Shown here: positions 15,128-23,404 of the stretch, piece after piece | Position numbering within the stretch: position 1 is the first letter of the stretch | Layout: each line of letters starts with the position of its first letter | Assembly: GCF_022758235.1 (NCBI RefSeq) | Contig: NZ_JALEBG010000002.1 | Location: forward strand, 496,001 to 560,000 | DNA: 64,000 nt | Direction: 5' to 3' | From: Pontibacter liquoris | GTDB taxonomy: Bacteria; Bacteroidota; Bacteroidia; Cytophagales; Hymenobacteraceae | The notes under the pieces: model-generated | What the model saw: the letters and a program-made list of their open reading frames with translations, nothing else | The model's database searches: none | What the model was told of the DNA's origin: nothing | Translations under genes and position numbers: made by a program

Positions 15128-16522
15128 CTAATTTTTTGAAGGTACATACAGCTCGTCGGCCCAGTTAAAGCGGTCGGAGGCCGGGAACGCCCAGGGGGCG
15201 CCGTTGTTTTCGATGTTGGTGAACATGGCATTGAGCGAGGCCGGAGCCGCCGACTCCTCCAGCACCAGGAAGCGCCGCAGGTCCATAATGGTTGATAGCT
15301 GGTCGATATTTACCGGGCAGGCTTCCACGCAGGCATTGCAGGTGGTGCAGGCCCAAAGCTCTTCGGGGGTTACATATCCGCGCAGCAGCGTTTTCTCCTC
15401 GGTTACGGTTACACGCTCCACTCCCATCTCTTTGTAATGGTTGGGGCGGAAAATAGCCGGGTGCTCGCCCTTCTCCTCCATCCTGTCGCGGGTGTCCATC
15501 ACGATCTTGCGGGGCGAAAGCAGCTTGCCAGTGATATTGGCCGGGCAAACGGACGTACAGCGGCCGCACTCGGTACAAGTATAGGAGTCCATGAGCTGCT
15601 TCCAGGTCAGGTCTTCCACATCTTTGGCGCCAAAGCGCTGCACAATGGGGTTGCCGTCGGCATCTGTTTCCGGGGCGGGTGGCTGGTAGCTGGGGTCCAA
15701 CATGGCCTTTATTTCGTGTGTGATGGCCGGGTTAGTCGTAAATTTCCCTTTGGGCAGCAGCTTAGAGAAGTATACGTTCGGGAAGGCCATGATAATGTGG
15801 AAGTGCTTGGAGCTGGGCAGGTAGTTCATAAAGGCAAGTATGCCCAGGATGTGGATCCACCAGCCCACGCGCTCGATGGTGTGCAGCGTTGCAGGATCAC
15901 TTCCGAACAAATTTACAAACGCTCCACTTACCGGGAAGCTGCCGGCCATTTCGCGGCCTGTGAGCTGGGCCAGTTTCAGATCAGAGATGTTGAATGCAAA
16001 CAACGCCAGCATCAGCACGATCTCCGTAATCAGGATCACGTTGGCGTCCATTTTAGGCCAGGCACGCATTTCTACGCCATTTGCCAGGCGCGGCACTTTA
16101 GATACATTTCTCCTCCACAGAAAAATGGCACAGGCTACAATCACCAGCGCAGCCAGTATTTCATTAAAAGCCATCAGGGCATTATACAGCGGGCCGGCAA
16201 AGCCCAGCACGCGGTGCGTGCCAAAGATGCCGTCGATCAGGATCTCCAGCACCTCGATGTTGATCACCAGGAAGCCCACGTACACAAACAGGTGCAGCAC
16301 GGCAGGTAGCGGGCGCTTAAACATTTTCTGCTGGCCAAACGCTACCAGCAACATTTTATTCAGGCGTTCCGAGGGGTTATCGGCCAGTTCCAGGTCGCGG
16401 CCCAGCAGCACGTTCTTGCGGATCTTGCGTACCTGCCACACAAACAGACCGATGCCCGCCGCAGCAACCAGCAAAAAGATAATGTTCTGTATTCCTATCA
16501 CAGCAGAATGTTCGTTATACAT
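15128..16522 (-). CDS. Membrane Fe-S oxidoreductase (HdrE/NarI-like membrane part plus 4Fe-4S dicluster)
   Basis: A 464-aa protein. Residues 1-260 form a multi-helix membrane domain with helices near 9-28, 72-95, 105-135, 155-180 and 215-235, holding several His residues that could bind haem b. The C-terminal third carries two [4Fe-4S] ferredoxin motifs: CTECGRCTSVCP (around 317-328) and CTTCNACVEACP (around 393-404). This layout fits HdrE-HdrC fusions that pass electrons between a soluble CCG protein and menaquinone. The next gene downstream supplies the CCG subunit. With acyl-CoA dehydrogenase and thiolase genes in the window, a role as ETF:menaquinone oxidoreductase in fatty acid oxidation is my inference. 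Confidence 0.85.
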   Translation of the reverse strand: MYNEHSAVIGIQNIIFLLVAAAGIGLFVWQVRKIRKNVLLGRDLELADNPSERLNKMLLVAFGQQKMFKRPLPAVLHLFVYVGFLVINIEVLEILIDGIFGTHRVLGFAGPLYNALMAFNEILAALVIVACAIFLWRRNVSKVPRLANGVEMRAWPKMDANVILITEIVLMLALFAFNISDLKLAQLTGREMAGSFPVSGAFVNLFGSDPATLHTIERVGWWIHILGILAFMNYLPSSKHFHIIMAFPNVYFSKLLPKGKFTTNPAITHEIKAMLDPSYQPPAPETDADGNPIVQRFGAKDVEDLTWKQLMDSYTCTECGRCTSVCPANITGKLLSPRKIVMDTRDRMEEKGEHPAIFRPNHYKEMGVERVTVTEEKTLLRGYVTPEELWACTTCNACVEACPVNIDQLSTIMDLRRFLVLEESAAPASLNAMFTNIENNGAPWAFPASDRFNWADELYVPSKN

Positions 16523-16604
16523 ACCAATTTATAGTTAAAGATAGTAGAATAATGAGAATAAAGGTAAACAGCGGTAGTTTTTAAAAATATTTTTCGGGAG
16601 AATG

Positions 16605-16634
16605 TTTGCACCTTAAAAGTTTTTGCTACTTTTG
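16605..16634 (+). promoter_or_regulatory. Bacteroidota promoter of tRNA-Phe
   Basis: TTTG (16605-16608), an 18-bp gap, then TACTTTTG (16627-16634) match the TTTG/TAnnTTTG consensus for the primary sigma factor of Bacteroidota. The mature tRNA begins 33 bp after the -7 element. Confidence 0.75.
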
Positions 16635-16667
16635 CATACCCTTACGGAAAGGGAAAACAACAGAGCT

Positions 16668-16740
16668 GGTGATGTAGCTCAGTTGGTAGAGCAAAGGACT
16701 GAAAATCCTTGTGTCGTTGGTTCGATTCCAATCATCACCA
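16668..16740 (+). tRNA. tRNA-Phe (anticodon GAA)
   Basis: A complete cloverleaf of 73 nt: acceptor stem GGTGATG/CATCACC, D arm GCTC...GAGC, anticodon stem AAGGA/TCCTT with loop CTGAAAA (anticodon GAA), variable loop GTGTC, T arm GTTGG-TTCGATT-CCAAT, discriminator A. The 3' CCA is not encoded (the following bases are CAG), so it would be added after transcription. It is a single gene with its own promoter and terminator. Confidence 0.97.
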
Positions 16741-16743
16741 CAG

Positions 16744-16774
16744 AAACCCTTGTCAGAAACGGCAAGGGTTTTTT
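16744..16774 (+). terminator. Terminator of tRNA-Phe
   Basis: AAACCCTTG and CAAGGGTTT form a 9-bp stem followed by a run of T, starting 4 bp after the tRNA. Confidence 0.88.
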
Positions 16775-16835
16775 GTTTTTGGGGCATGCCGTTTCAGCCC
16801 AGCGAGTTTATACGTTAGCTTGATGCTGGCTTATA

Positions 16836-17930
16836 CTAGCGGCAATGCTGCCGCAGCTCCTGCAGGGCCGCCGAGTAGCCCAACTGGTAGGCGGCTCCCC
16901 AATGCATGCAGGCTGAATCGGGCTGCTGCTGCTCCAGTTCCAGGCGGCCCAGCAAATAGTATACGCGCCCGTTCTGGCGGTTTAGCGCCAGTGCCTGCCG
17001 GTAATCCTGCTCCGCTGCCGGCAGGCTATCAGTTTTATAGTAGCTAAACCCCCGGTAGGTAAGGGCCTCCTCCTGCTTTGCTTTGCCCGGGCTGTGCTGC
17101 AGGAAAGTAGTCAGGTCTTCAATCGCCGCTTCGTAGGCATGCAGGTAAAAAAGCCGCACCTCTCCCCGCTTCAGGTAAGCAGACCATAGTTTCGGGTTCA
17201 GCTGCAGTGCCCGGGTCAGGTCGGCCTCGGCGTGCGGATAATTGGCTAACTGCTGGTGGCTGCGTGCCCGCATAAAATAAACCTGGGCCGAAGGCTGTTT
17301 CTGCAAGGCGATCACCTGGTTCAGATCGTTCAGGGCAGCCGGGTAATCCTCAAACACATCCAGCTCTATCCTTGCGCGTGCCCGGTAAGCCGCCACATTG
17401 CGGGGCTGGAAGGTAATGGCGTCAGAAAGGAGCCGGTGGGCGCTGCTATATTTGCCATCTTGCATATAGGTTAAGGCTGTTTTATACTTATCTTCGCCCG
17501 TTATGTAATCCATGGTTACTTTCAGCAACAGGCTCATCAGCAGCAGGCCACCCACAAATGCTAACGTTATATACCAGTCCTTTCGGGAGAAGCGCTTTTC
17601 CTCGTGCCGGATGGTGCGGTAATGGCGCTCCGACACCGAAGCCGGCGGCCGCGTCTGATAATACCGCGGGTCCTGCGGTTGTGCCTGCTGGCGGAGCACC
17701 CGCTGGTGTTCGCGCTGGTACTGCAGGCGCAGGTCGTAGCGGGCACGCTTGCCGGGGTTAGACAGCGTCTGGTAAGCCGTGTTCACTTGTTTAAACCGTT
17801 CTTCTGCATGCGCGTTTCCCGGGTTCCTGTCCGGATGATACCGGAGGGCGAGCCGCTTATAGGCCACCTTCACCTCCTGCATGGAGGCAGTGGTATTTAT
17901 ACCCAGAATGGTGTAATAGTTAGGCTCCAA
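16836..17930 (-). CDS. J-domain protein with transmembrane helix and TPR repeats
   Basis: A 364-aa membrane-anchored Hsp70 co-chaperone candidate. Residues 1-70 form a J-domain with the HPD triad in [12 protein letters not shown] that stimulates DnaK ATPase. A basic linker follows, then one hydrophobic helix (about residues 118-140), then five or six TPR units to the C-terminus (for example [30 protein letters not shown]-like repeats). Topology is probably J-domain in the cytoplasm and TPR on the other side. The start is a TTG at 17930, immediately before the conserved [10 protein letters not shown] sequence. DnaJ-TPR fusions without a Zn domain are not general folding DnaJ proteins. The partner is unknown. 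Confidence 0.85.
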   Translation of the reverse strand: MEPNYYTILGINTTASMQEVKVAYKRLALRYHPDRNPGNAHAEERFKQVNTAYQTLSNPGKRARYDLRLQYQREHQRVLRQQAQPQDPRYYQTRPPASVSERHYRTIRHEEKRFSRKDWYITLAFVGGLLLMSLLLKVTMDYITGEDKYKTALTYMQDGKYSSAHRLLSDAITFQPRNVAAYRARARIELDVFEDYPAALNDLNQVIALQKQPSAQVYFMRARSHQQLANYPHAEADLTRALQLNPKLWSAYLKRGEVRLFYLHAYEAAIEDLTTFLQHSPGKAKQEEALTYRGFSYYKTDSLPAAEQDYRQALALNRQNGRVYYLLGRLELEQQQPDSACMHWGAAYQLGYSAALQELRQHCR

Positions 17931-18086
17931 GCAGACTGAAACGTGAAAAAGGTTCGTGTTAAGCTTACTTAATTTCGTACAATATACCGCAATTTCCGTA
18001 CTACACTTTTAACTGCACCTACTTTGCGTAAATATTTAGGACTACGCTCGTATACAGAAAAAGCATTAAAAAAGCTGAAAGAAATT

Positions 18087-18467
18087 ATGGCTACACAAGA
18101 CAACGGCACACGCGAAAAAAACCCTAATCTGATCGAGAACCTGATGGGGTATATTGATACCCGCATTGATATTATCCGGCTCGAGATACAGGAGAAGCTT
18201 AAGACCTCATTTGTAAGCCTGCTCCACGTGCTCCTGCTGGGCTTTGCCGCCTTTATGAGCATCATCTTTGTAAGCATCTTTCTTGGGCTGCTCCTCAACC
18301 ATCTGCTCGACAGCTCTTTCTGGGGGTTTGGCATTATTGCCCTGATCTATGTGGCGCTGTTGGTCATACTAGTCATTGGAGTGGATAAGAAAGTATTTCA
18401 GGGGGTAGCTGATAAAGCCTTCGATAATACCATCTATAAAACAGATAAAAGAGAACCAAACGTATGA
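18087..18467 (+). CDS. Holin-X/YqjE-like (DUF1469 type) membrane protein
   Basis: A 126-aa protein with an amphipathic N-terminal helix (LIENLMGYIDTRIDIIRLEIQEKL) and two hydrophobic segments, about residues 43-68 and 76-98. This is the layout of the phage-holin-family/YqjE proteins that are widespread in bacterial chromosomes and are not phage lysis proteins by context. The ATG at 18087 is preferred over an upstream one at 18024 because the family starts near this point. Its last four bases overlap the next ATG (ATGA), which implies translational coupling with the 18464 gene. Confidence 0.75.
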   Translation: MATQDNGTREKNPNLIENLMGYIDTRIDIIRLEIQEKLKTSFVSLLHVLLLGFAAFMSIIFVSIFLGLLLNHLLDSSFWGFGIIALIYVALLVILVIGVDKKVFQGVADKAFDNTIYKTDKREPNV

Positions 18468-19021
18468 GCGAATTAAACAACCCACTATTTGAAAACCAGC
18501 GGGAGTTTCTGGAACGCCAGAAGGACGAGTATAAAAATGCCCTGATGGGGGATGTGGATCAGATCAAAGCGCAAGGCGAGGAGATCGGCAAGAAAGTAGC
18601 CTTGGCAGGCGGTGTGCTGCTGGCTGGCTATCTAATAAAGCGCCTCTTTACAAAAGGCGGTAAAAAAAAAGCTAAGAAAGTAAAAGCAGGCAAGCGCTCC
18701 CACAAAGCTACTCCGCCTATTACCGCATCCACCCACGCATATGACTCATTGGTGCACGAGCAGGAAGATGCCTATACCTTGTCTTCGGAGCAGATGCCCC
18801 ACAACCCGGCACTCCGCTCCGAGAAAAAGGGCATCATGGAATCGCACCTGGGGCAGGTCATCACCCAGCAGCTCATTGCGCTGATGCTGGTCTATATGAC
18901 CAAAAAGGTGGAAGAATACGTAAGTAGTGTCTCTGAAAATAACGATATTGCAGCAGCACCCGTGGTGGTGACTGAGATAGAGACCACTGAGTATATCGTT
19001 CCGGAAGAGGATGCCTTTTAA
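18464..19021 (+). CDS. Hypothetical protein coupled to the holin-like gene
   Basis: A 185-aa protein. Residues 1-42 are charged and helical, residues 43-60 form a hydrophobic helix (KVALAGGVLLAGYLIKRLF), and a Lys-rich stretch at 64-80 (GGKKKAKKVKAGK) suggests an inner-face anchor. A second hydrophobic segment lies at about 127-142 (QLIALMLVYMTKKVEEYV), and the acidic end is EIETTEYIVPEEDAF. It overlaps the preceding gene by 4 bp and the following PcrB-like gene by 11 bp, so the three are very probably one transcript. I do not recognise a named family. A membrane-associated role similar to YqjD/YqjE partners is only an analogy. Confidence 0.75.
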   Translation: MSELNNPLFENQREFLERQKDEYKNALMGDVDQIKAQGEEIGKKVALAGGVLLAGYLIKRLFTKGGKKKAKKVKAGKRSHKATPPITASTHAYDSLVHEQEDAYTLSSEQMPHNPALRSEKKGIMESHLGQVITQQLIALMLVYMTKKVEEYVSSVSENNDIAAAPVVVTEIETTEYIVPEEDAF

Positions 19022-19778
19022 CGACTTTCAGCAACAAACAAAACAACAACAACCAGGCAGGAAGCACTTTGCCGTGCTACTCGACCCCGATAACCTGACA
19101 GAGGCCTCCTGCCTGGCTTTGCTGGCTGACAGCCAGAACTGCCACATCGATTACTTTTTTGTGGGCGGCAGCCTGATCACCACTTCTAACCAGGCACACC
19201 TTATCCGGCTCATCAAAGCTCACAGCACCATCCCGGTTATACTTTTCCCCAGCAGCGGCCTGCACATCGACAAACAAGCCGACGGCATTCTGTTTCTTTC
19301 CCTTATTTCGGGGCGCAACCCTGACTTCCTGATCGGCCAGCACGTGCTTTCGGCGCCTGTGCTCAAGGCCAGCAATCTTCAGGTATACCCCACCGGCTAT
19401 ATGCTGGTAGATACGGGCCGCCAGACCACTGCCTCTTACATGAGCGGCACGCCGGCGCTGCCTTACGACAAGCCTGCTATTGCTGCCTGCACCGCCATGG
19501 CCGGCGAGCTACTGGGCCTAAAGTACATGTACCTGGATGGGGGCAGCGGCGCCGAAAAGCCCGTACCGGCAAACATGATCGCGGCGGTGCGCGCTGCCGT
19601 AGAAGTGCCTGTTATTGTGGGGGGCGGCATCGACACACTCCAGAAAGCCAAAGATGCCCTGGATGCCGGTGCCGACGTGCTGGTTATTGGGAACCACATA
19701 GAAAAAAACCCCGGCTTTATGACCAGGGTTTCTTCACTTATCTCTTCGTATAACCTTGAATTAGGTGTTCATCGCTGA
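19011..19778 (+). CDS. PcrB/GGGP-synthase-like prenyltransferase
   Basis: A 255-aa TIM-barrel enzyme of the geranylgeranylglyceryl phosphate synthase family. Known members join a polyprenyl diphosphate to sn-glycerol 1-phosphate through an ether bond. Family phrases are present: HFAVLLDPDN near the start, YFFVGGSLIT, PVILFPSSGLHI, ADGILFLSLISGRNPDFLIGQH, YPTGYMLVD, YMYLDGGSGA, VPVIVGGGI and GADVLVIGN, the last two forming the phosphate site. Bacteroidota homologues fall in group II of the family; chain length and final lipid are not readable here. It overlaps the upstream gene by 11 bp and ends 18 bp inside the convergent AraC-type gene. Confidence 0.88.
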   Translation: MPFNDFQQQTKQQQPGRKHFAVLLDPDNLTEASCLALLADSQNCHIDYFFVGGSLITTSNQAHLIRLIKAHSTIPVILFPSSGLHIDKQADGILFLSLISGRNPDFLIGQHVLSAPVLKASNLQVYPTGYMLVDTGRQTTASYMSGTPALPYDKPAIAACTAMAGELLGLKYMYLDGGSGAEKPVPANMIAAVRAAVEVPVIVGGGIDTLQKAKDALDAGADVLVIGNHIEKNPGFMTRVSSLISSYNLELGVHR

Positions 19779-20687
19779 TTCGCGGCGACGCATCTTACCG
19801 GCAGGTATACCAAACATCATCTTAAAGCGACGGCAGAAGTATGCAGTGTCTTTGTAACCCACTTCTTTACCGATCTCGCGGATGCTTTTCTTGGTAGTGC
19901 GCAGCAGGAATACGGCACGCTCCATGCGCTGGTACTCAATATAATCCTGCGGGTTGATGCCCGTCAGCATTTTGAAGTACTGGCCCACGTAATCTTCCGA
20001 CACATTCGCTACGTTGGATAATACTTTGTTCGACAGATCGCCGCCCAAATTTTCCTTGATGTAGTTGAACAGATCGATCAGGCGCGGATCCTTGAAGTAG
20101 GTGCTGTTGGTTGCCAGCTGCTCCACAAACATTCTGTTGCGCAGGATGTGGCGCACGATCTCTACCACGATGTTTTCGGTGTAGATGTTGATCAGGCGCT
20201 CTTTACCCGGCAGATCCTGCATACTCTCTTCCACTACTTTGATGACCAGGTTGGCCAGCTTGTTGTTGTTTGAGATCAGGAACGCAGGCAGATCCAGTGA
20301 CGCAAAGAAGTTAACCGAGTCAAAAACTTTTGCTTCAAAGCTCACATAGCTGTGGCTTTCCTCGGCATCACCAATCAGGTCCAGGTCGTTGTTGCTTTTG
20401 AAGAATTTCTCACGATTGGTGATCAGGTCATCATTCGTGATCGTCCTGCCTTCGCCGGCCGGACCATAGGTTACCCTTGTGCTGCGACCACCCGGGATAA
20501 ACAACAGCTCTCCTTCTTCCACCATTTGCTCTTCTTCCCCAAAGAAGATGCTTCCTTTGTGCAGTAGGATCAGGTTGTTCCCGACGTCGTAGGCGTTGCG
20601 TACCGTAAAAGGCTGCTGCAACACCAGATTTTTAGCTTTAATGAACCGCACCCCAAGCGATTCAATAATCTTATTGTAATCTTCCAT
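19761..20687 (-). CDS. AraC-family transcriptional regulator
   Basis: A 308-aa regulator, from the ATG at 20687 (an ATG at 20699 would add four residues). Residues 1-180 form a sensor domain of unknown ligand with a cupin-like FIPGGRST turn. The C-terminal 100 residues hold the two helix-turn-helix motifs of AraC/XylS proteins (LSNKVLSNVANVSEDYVGQYF and KSIREIGKEVGYKDTAYFCR, then RFKMMFGIPAGKMRRRES). Its 3' end overlaps the convergent PcrB-like gene by 18 bp. Close relatives are conserved singletons in Bacteroidota. The target is not visible; autoregulation is possible but no operator was found. Confidence 0.9.
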   Translation of the reverse strand: MEDYNKIIESLGVRFIKAKNLVLQQPFTVRNAYDVGNNLILLHKGSIFFGEEEQMVEEGELLFIPGGRSTRVTYGPAGEGRTITNDDLITNREKFFKSNNDLDLIGDAEESHSYVSFEAKVFDSVNFFASLDLPAFLISNNNKLANLVIKVVEESMQDLPGKERLINIYTENIVVEIVRHILRNRMFVEQLATNSTYFKDPRLIDLFNYIKENLGGDLSNKVLSNVANVSEDYVGQYFKMLTGINPQDYIEYQRMERAVFLLRTTKKSIREIGKEVGYKDTAYFCRRFKMMFGIPAGKMRRRESAMNT

Positions 20688-20821
20688 GTATGTTACCAAC
20701 TAACTTTTATACTATTAACCCTCAATTTTGGCCTAAAGCTAATGTTAATCTTTATAAAATTCAAATCATTTTAAAAAATTAATTTTAATTAGCAAAAGCC
20801 TATGCATAGCCCAATCAGCAC

Positions 20822-20847
20822 AAAAACAGCCTTTTGAGGCTATTTTT
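20822..20847 (-). terminator. Hairpin terminator after the acyl-CoA dehydrogenase gene
   Basis: AAAAACAGCC and GGCTATTTTT form a short stem with one mismatch and a T-rich side. It touches the stop codon at 20846. Confidence 0.6.
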
Positions 20848-21985
20848 ACTTTAGCAGTTCTCTCGAAATTACTATTTTTTGTATCTCAGATGTCCCCTCG
20901 TAGATTTGTGTTATTTTAGCATCACGCATCAATCGCTCTACATGGTACTCTTTCACGAAACCATACCCGCCATGTACCTGTACGGCCTCTACGGTTGTAT
21001 CCATGGCTACTTTCGATGCAAACAGCTTGGCCATTGCACCTGATTTGCCATAATCCTGATGTGTATCCTTGTCATAGGCTGCCTGCAGGCACAGCAGACG
21101 GGCCGCCTCAATGTTGGTGGCCATATCGGCCAGCTTAAACTGGATAGCCTGGTGCTTGGCAATTTCTACCCCGAATGCTTTGCGCTCTTTGGCATACTTC
21201 ACAGCCAGCTCGTAAGCACCGGAGGCAATGCCTAAAGCCTGCGAGGCAATGCCAATGCGGCCGCCGGCCAGTGTAGCCATGGCAAACTTAAACCCAAAGC
21301 CGTCTTCCCCGATACGGTTCTCTTTCGGCACCTTCACGTCCGTAAACATGAGCGAGTGTGTATCAGAGCCGCGGATGCCCAGTTTGTTTTCTTTTTTCCC
21401 TACTACAAAGCCTTCCATGCCACGCTCTACAATGAGGGCGTTAATGCCGCGATGTTTTTTTTCAGGGTGCGTCTGGGCAATTACCAGGTATACAGAAGCT
21501 GTGCTGCCGTTGGTGATCCAGTTCTTGGTGCCGTTCAGCAGGTAATAGTCCCCTTTGTCTTCGGCCGTAGTGTGCTGCGAGGTGGCATCAGAGCCTGCTT
21601 CCGGCTCCGACAAACAAAATGCGCCAATGATCTCGCCGGTAGCCAGCTTTGTCAGGTATTTTTGTTTTTGCTCTTCGGTGCCATATTGCTCCAGCCCCCA
21701 GCAAACAAGTGAGTTGTTCACCGACATCACCACAGAAGCAGAAGCATCCACTTTAGAGATCTCCTCCATGGCCAGCACATATGACACTGCGTCCATACCA
21801 CCCCCGCCATAGGCAGGATCCACCATCATCCCTAAAAAGCCAAGTTCTCCCATCTTCTTTATCTGCTCCGCCGGAAATTTCTGGTGCTCGTCGCGTTCGA
21901 TTACGCCGGGCAACAGTTCGGTTTGCGCAAATTCGCGGGCAGCAGCCTGTACTGCCAGATGTTCTTCTGTAAATTGAAAATCCAT
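20846..21985 (-). CDS. Acyl-CoA dehydrogenase (short-chain, butyryl-CoA type)
   Basis: A FAD enzyme of 379 aa, normal length. It oxidises acyl-CoA to 2-enoyl-CoA, passing electrons to electron transfer flavoprotein. The three domains are clear: an N-terminal helical part, a middle beta domain with GAFCLSEPEAGSD and NGTKNWITNG, and a C-terminal helical part with AGGRIGIASQALGIA and QVHGGYGFVKEYHVERLMRDA. The catalytic base is Glu363 in QIYEGTSEIQ, the position used by short/medium-chain enzymes. It is monocistronic with a terminator. The Fe-S pair at 14-16.5 kb could be the onward electron route from ETF. Confidence 0.94.
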   Translation of the reverse strand: MDFQFTEEHLAVQAAAREFAQTELLPGVIERDEHQKFPAEQIKKMGELGFLGMMVDPAYGGGGMDAVSYVLAMEEISKVDASASVVMSVNNSLVCWGLEQYGTEEQKQKYLTKLATGEIIGAFCLSEPEAGSDATSQHTTAEDKGDYYLLNGTKNWITNGSTASVYLVIAQTHPEKKHRGINALIVERGMEGFVVGKKENKLGIRGSDTHSLMFTDVKVPKENRIGEDGFGFKFAMATLAGGRIGIASQALGIASGAYELAVKYAKERKAFGVEIAKHQAIQFKLADMATNIEAARLLCLQAAYDKDTHQDYGKSGAMAKLFASKVAMDTTVEAVQVHGGYGFVKEYHVERLMRDAKITQIYEGTSEIQKIVISRELLK

Positions 21986-22150
21986 GCCTATTTATATCAG
22001 CTAGAATGAGTTGAAATGAAAATTTTACGGTGCAAAGCTATGGAATTCACTCGTATTAACTCAACAGGATATAACAATAAATGTTCTGAGAGTTAATATA
22101 ATTTTTCCATTTATTTAGCCAATCATACAGTATTTACGGCAAAAAGTACA

Positions 22151-22198
22151 AAAACAATAGTGCCACCTTTTAACTATAACAGGTGGCACTATTGTTTT
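22151..22198 (-). terminator. Strong hairpin terminator after the YugP-type gene
   Basis: Perfect 18-bp inverted repeat (AAAACAATAGTGCCACCT at 22151-22168 and its complement at 22181-22198) with a 12-nt loop, 28 bp past the stop at 22226. Confidence 0.88.
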
Positions 22199-22225
22199 TA
22201 TTGTGCAAAATGCAAGATTTAATAC

Positions 22226-22903
22226 TTAATCACGTCGGCCCATTAGCAGCGAAGCATAGTACAATAAAGTAGCCAGAGAGCCTAAGGCCGCTACGACGTA
22301 GGTCAGCGCCGCCCATTTCAGCGCATCTTTGGCCATGCCATACTCCTGGCGCGTTACCACCCCGTTCTGGCTGATCCAGGCAAGCGCCCGCTTGCTGGCG
22401 TCAAACTCTACCGGCAGCGTTACAAAGCTGAAGAGCGTGGTGAGGCCAAACAACGCCACTCCTATAGCCAGCGGCACAGGCGTGGTTTGCAGCATAAAAA
22501 TGCCTATCAGGATAATCCACTGCATATACCGCGAGGCAATGCTAAGCGCCGGCACCATGGCCGAACGGAACTTAAGGAAAGCGTATGCTTTGGCGTGCTG
22601 TACAGCGTGGCCACACTCGTGTGCTGCTACTGCAGCAGCAGCGGCGCTGCGGGCCTCGTATACATACTCGCTCAGGTTTACGGTTTTATCGGCAGGGTTG
22701 TAATGGTCTGTTAACCGGCCGGCCACCGACATTACTTTCACATCGGTGATGCCATTGTCGCGCAGCATTTTTTCTGCCACCTCGCGTCCGCTCAGCCCGG
22801 AGCTGAGTGGTATCTGCGAGTATTCTTTAAACTTGCTCTTTAAACGCCAGCTAACACCTGCGCTCAGCAGCATAAAGGCGATCACAATTATATATATACC
22901 CAT
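22226..22903 (-). CDS. Membrane zinc metallopeptidase, YugP family
   Basis: A 225-aa integral membrane protease. A hydrophobic N-terminal helix (residues 2-19) is followed by a soluble stretch, then the zinc motif HECGH at residues 95-99 (AAHECGHAVQHA). Three more hydrophobic helices follow at about 118-150, 155-165 and 195-215. The family (Zn_peptidase_2, B. subtilis YugP) has few characterised members and its substrate is unknown. The start codon is 3 bp from the stop of rfaE2, and the flippase-like gene overlaps rfaE2, so the three form one operon on the minus strand ending at the strong terminator at 22151. Confidence 0.9.
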   Translation of the reverse strand: MGIYIIVIAFMLLSAGVSWRLKSKFKEYSQIPLSSGLSGREVAEKMLRDNGITDVKVMSVAGRLTDHYNPADKTVNLSEYVYEARSAAAAAVAAHECGHAVQHAKAYAFLKFRSAMVPALSIASRYMQWIILIGIFMLQTTPVPLAIGVALFGLTTLFSFVTLPVEFDASKRALAWISQNGVVTRQEYGMAKDALKWAALTYVVAALGSLATLLYYASLLMGRRD

Positions 22904-22906
22904 GGT

Positions 22907-23404
22907 TTATGCTTGGTTTGAATTAATCTGTTGTTCAATTTTCTTTACAATGTTTGTTGTGGAGTAGCCTTTTACGAGAGGTACTGTTTTCACCTCCCCG
23001 CCCCTGGCTTCCACCACGTCGTGCCCCACGATCTGGACTACAGCATAATCATCACCTTTCACCAGAATATCCGGTTGCACGGCTTTTATCAGCTCCAGCG
23101 GCGTATCGTTGTCGAAAAGCACTACAGCATCAATAAACAAAAGGGATGCCATAATGCGCGCGCGTGACATTTCGTCCTGTAACGGCCGGCTGGGCCCTTT
23201 GATCCGGCTGATAGAGGCGTCGGTATTGAGCCCGAGCACGAGTTTATCGCCAAGTTGTCTGGCTTTTTCCAGGTAATCTACATGGCCCAGGTGCAGCAGA
23301 TCGAAGCAGCCGTTGGTGAACACAATTTTCTGATCCTGGACACGCCACTGGCGAAGCTGCTCCTGTAGTTGCGGAAGGCTAAAGATTTTATCAGTTGATT
23401 TCAT
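22907..23404 (-). CDS. rfaE2: D-glycero-beta-D-manno-heptose 1-phosphate adenylyltransferase
   Basis: Makes ADP-heptose precursor for the LPS inner core from heptose 1-phosphate and ATP. The 165-aa product corresponds to the separate C-terminal half of HldE. It carries the cytidylyltransferase signature KIVFTNGCFDLLHLGHVDYL, with HLGH at residues 38-41. Further landmarks are LVLGLNTDASISRIKG (sugar-phosphate site) and PDILVKGDDY. The kinase domain (HldE N-terminus) is not in this window. It overlaps the flippase-like gene by 4 bp and is followed after 3 bp by the YugP-type gene. Confidence 0.93.
   Translation of the reverse strand: MKSTDKIFSLPQLQEQLRQWRVQDQKIVFTNGCFDLLHLGHVDYLEKARQLGDKLVLGLNTDASISRIKGPSRPLQDEMSRARIMASLLFIDAVVLFDNDTPLELIKAVQPDILVKGDDYAVVQIVGHDVVEARGGEVKTVPLVKGYSTTNIVKKIEQQINSNQA

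Noticed and set aside
18087..18467. Phage lysis cassette
   Set aside because: The holin-like gene belongs to a family common in chromosomes, its neighbours are a prenyl synthase and a membrane protein, and no other phage genes are near.
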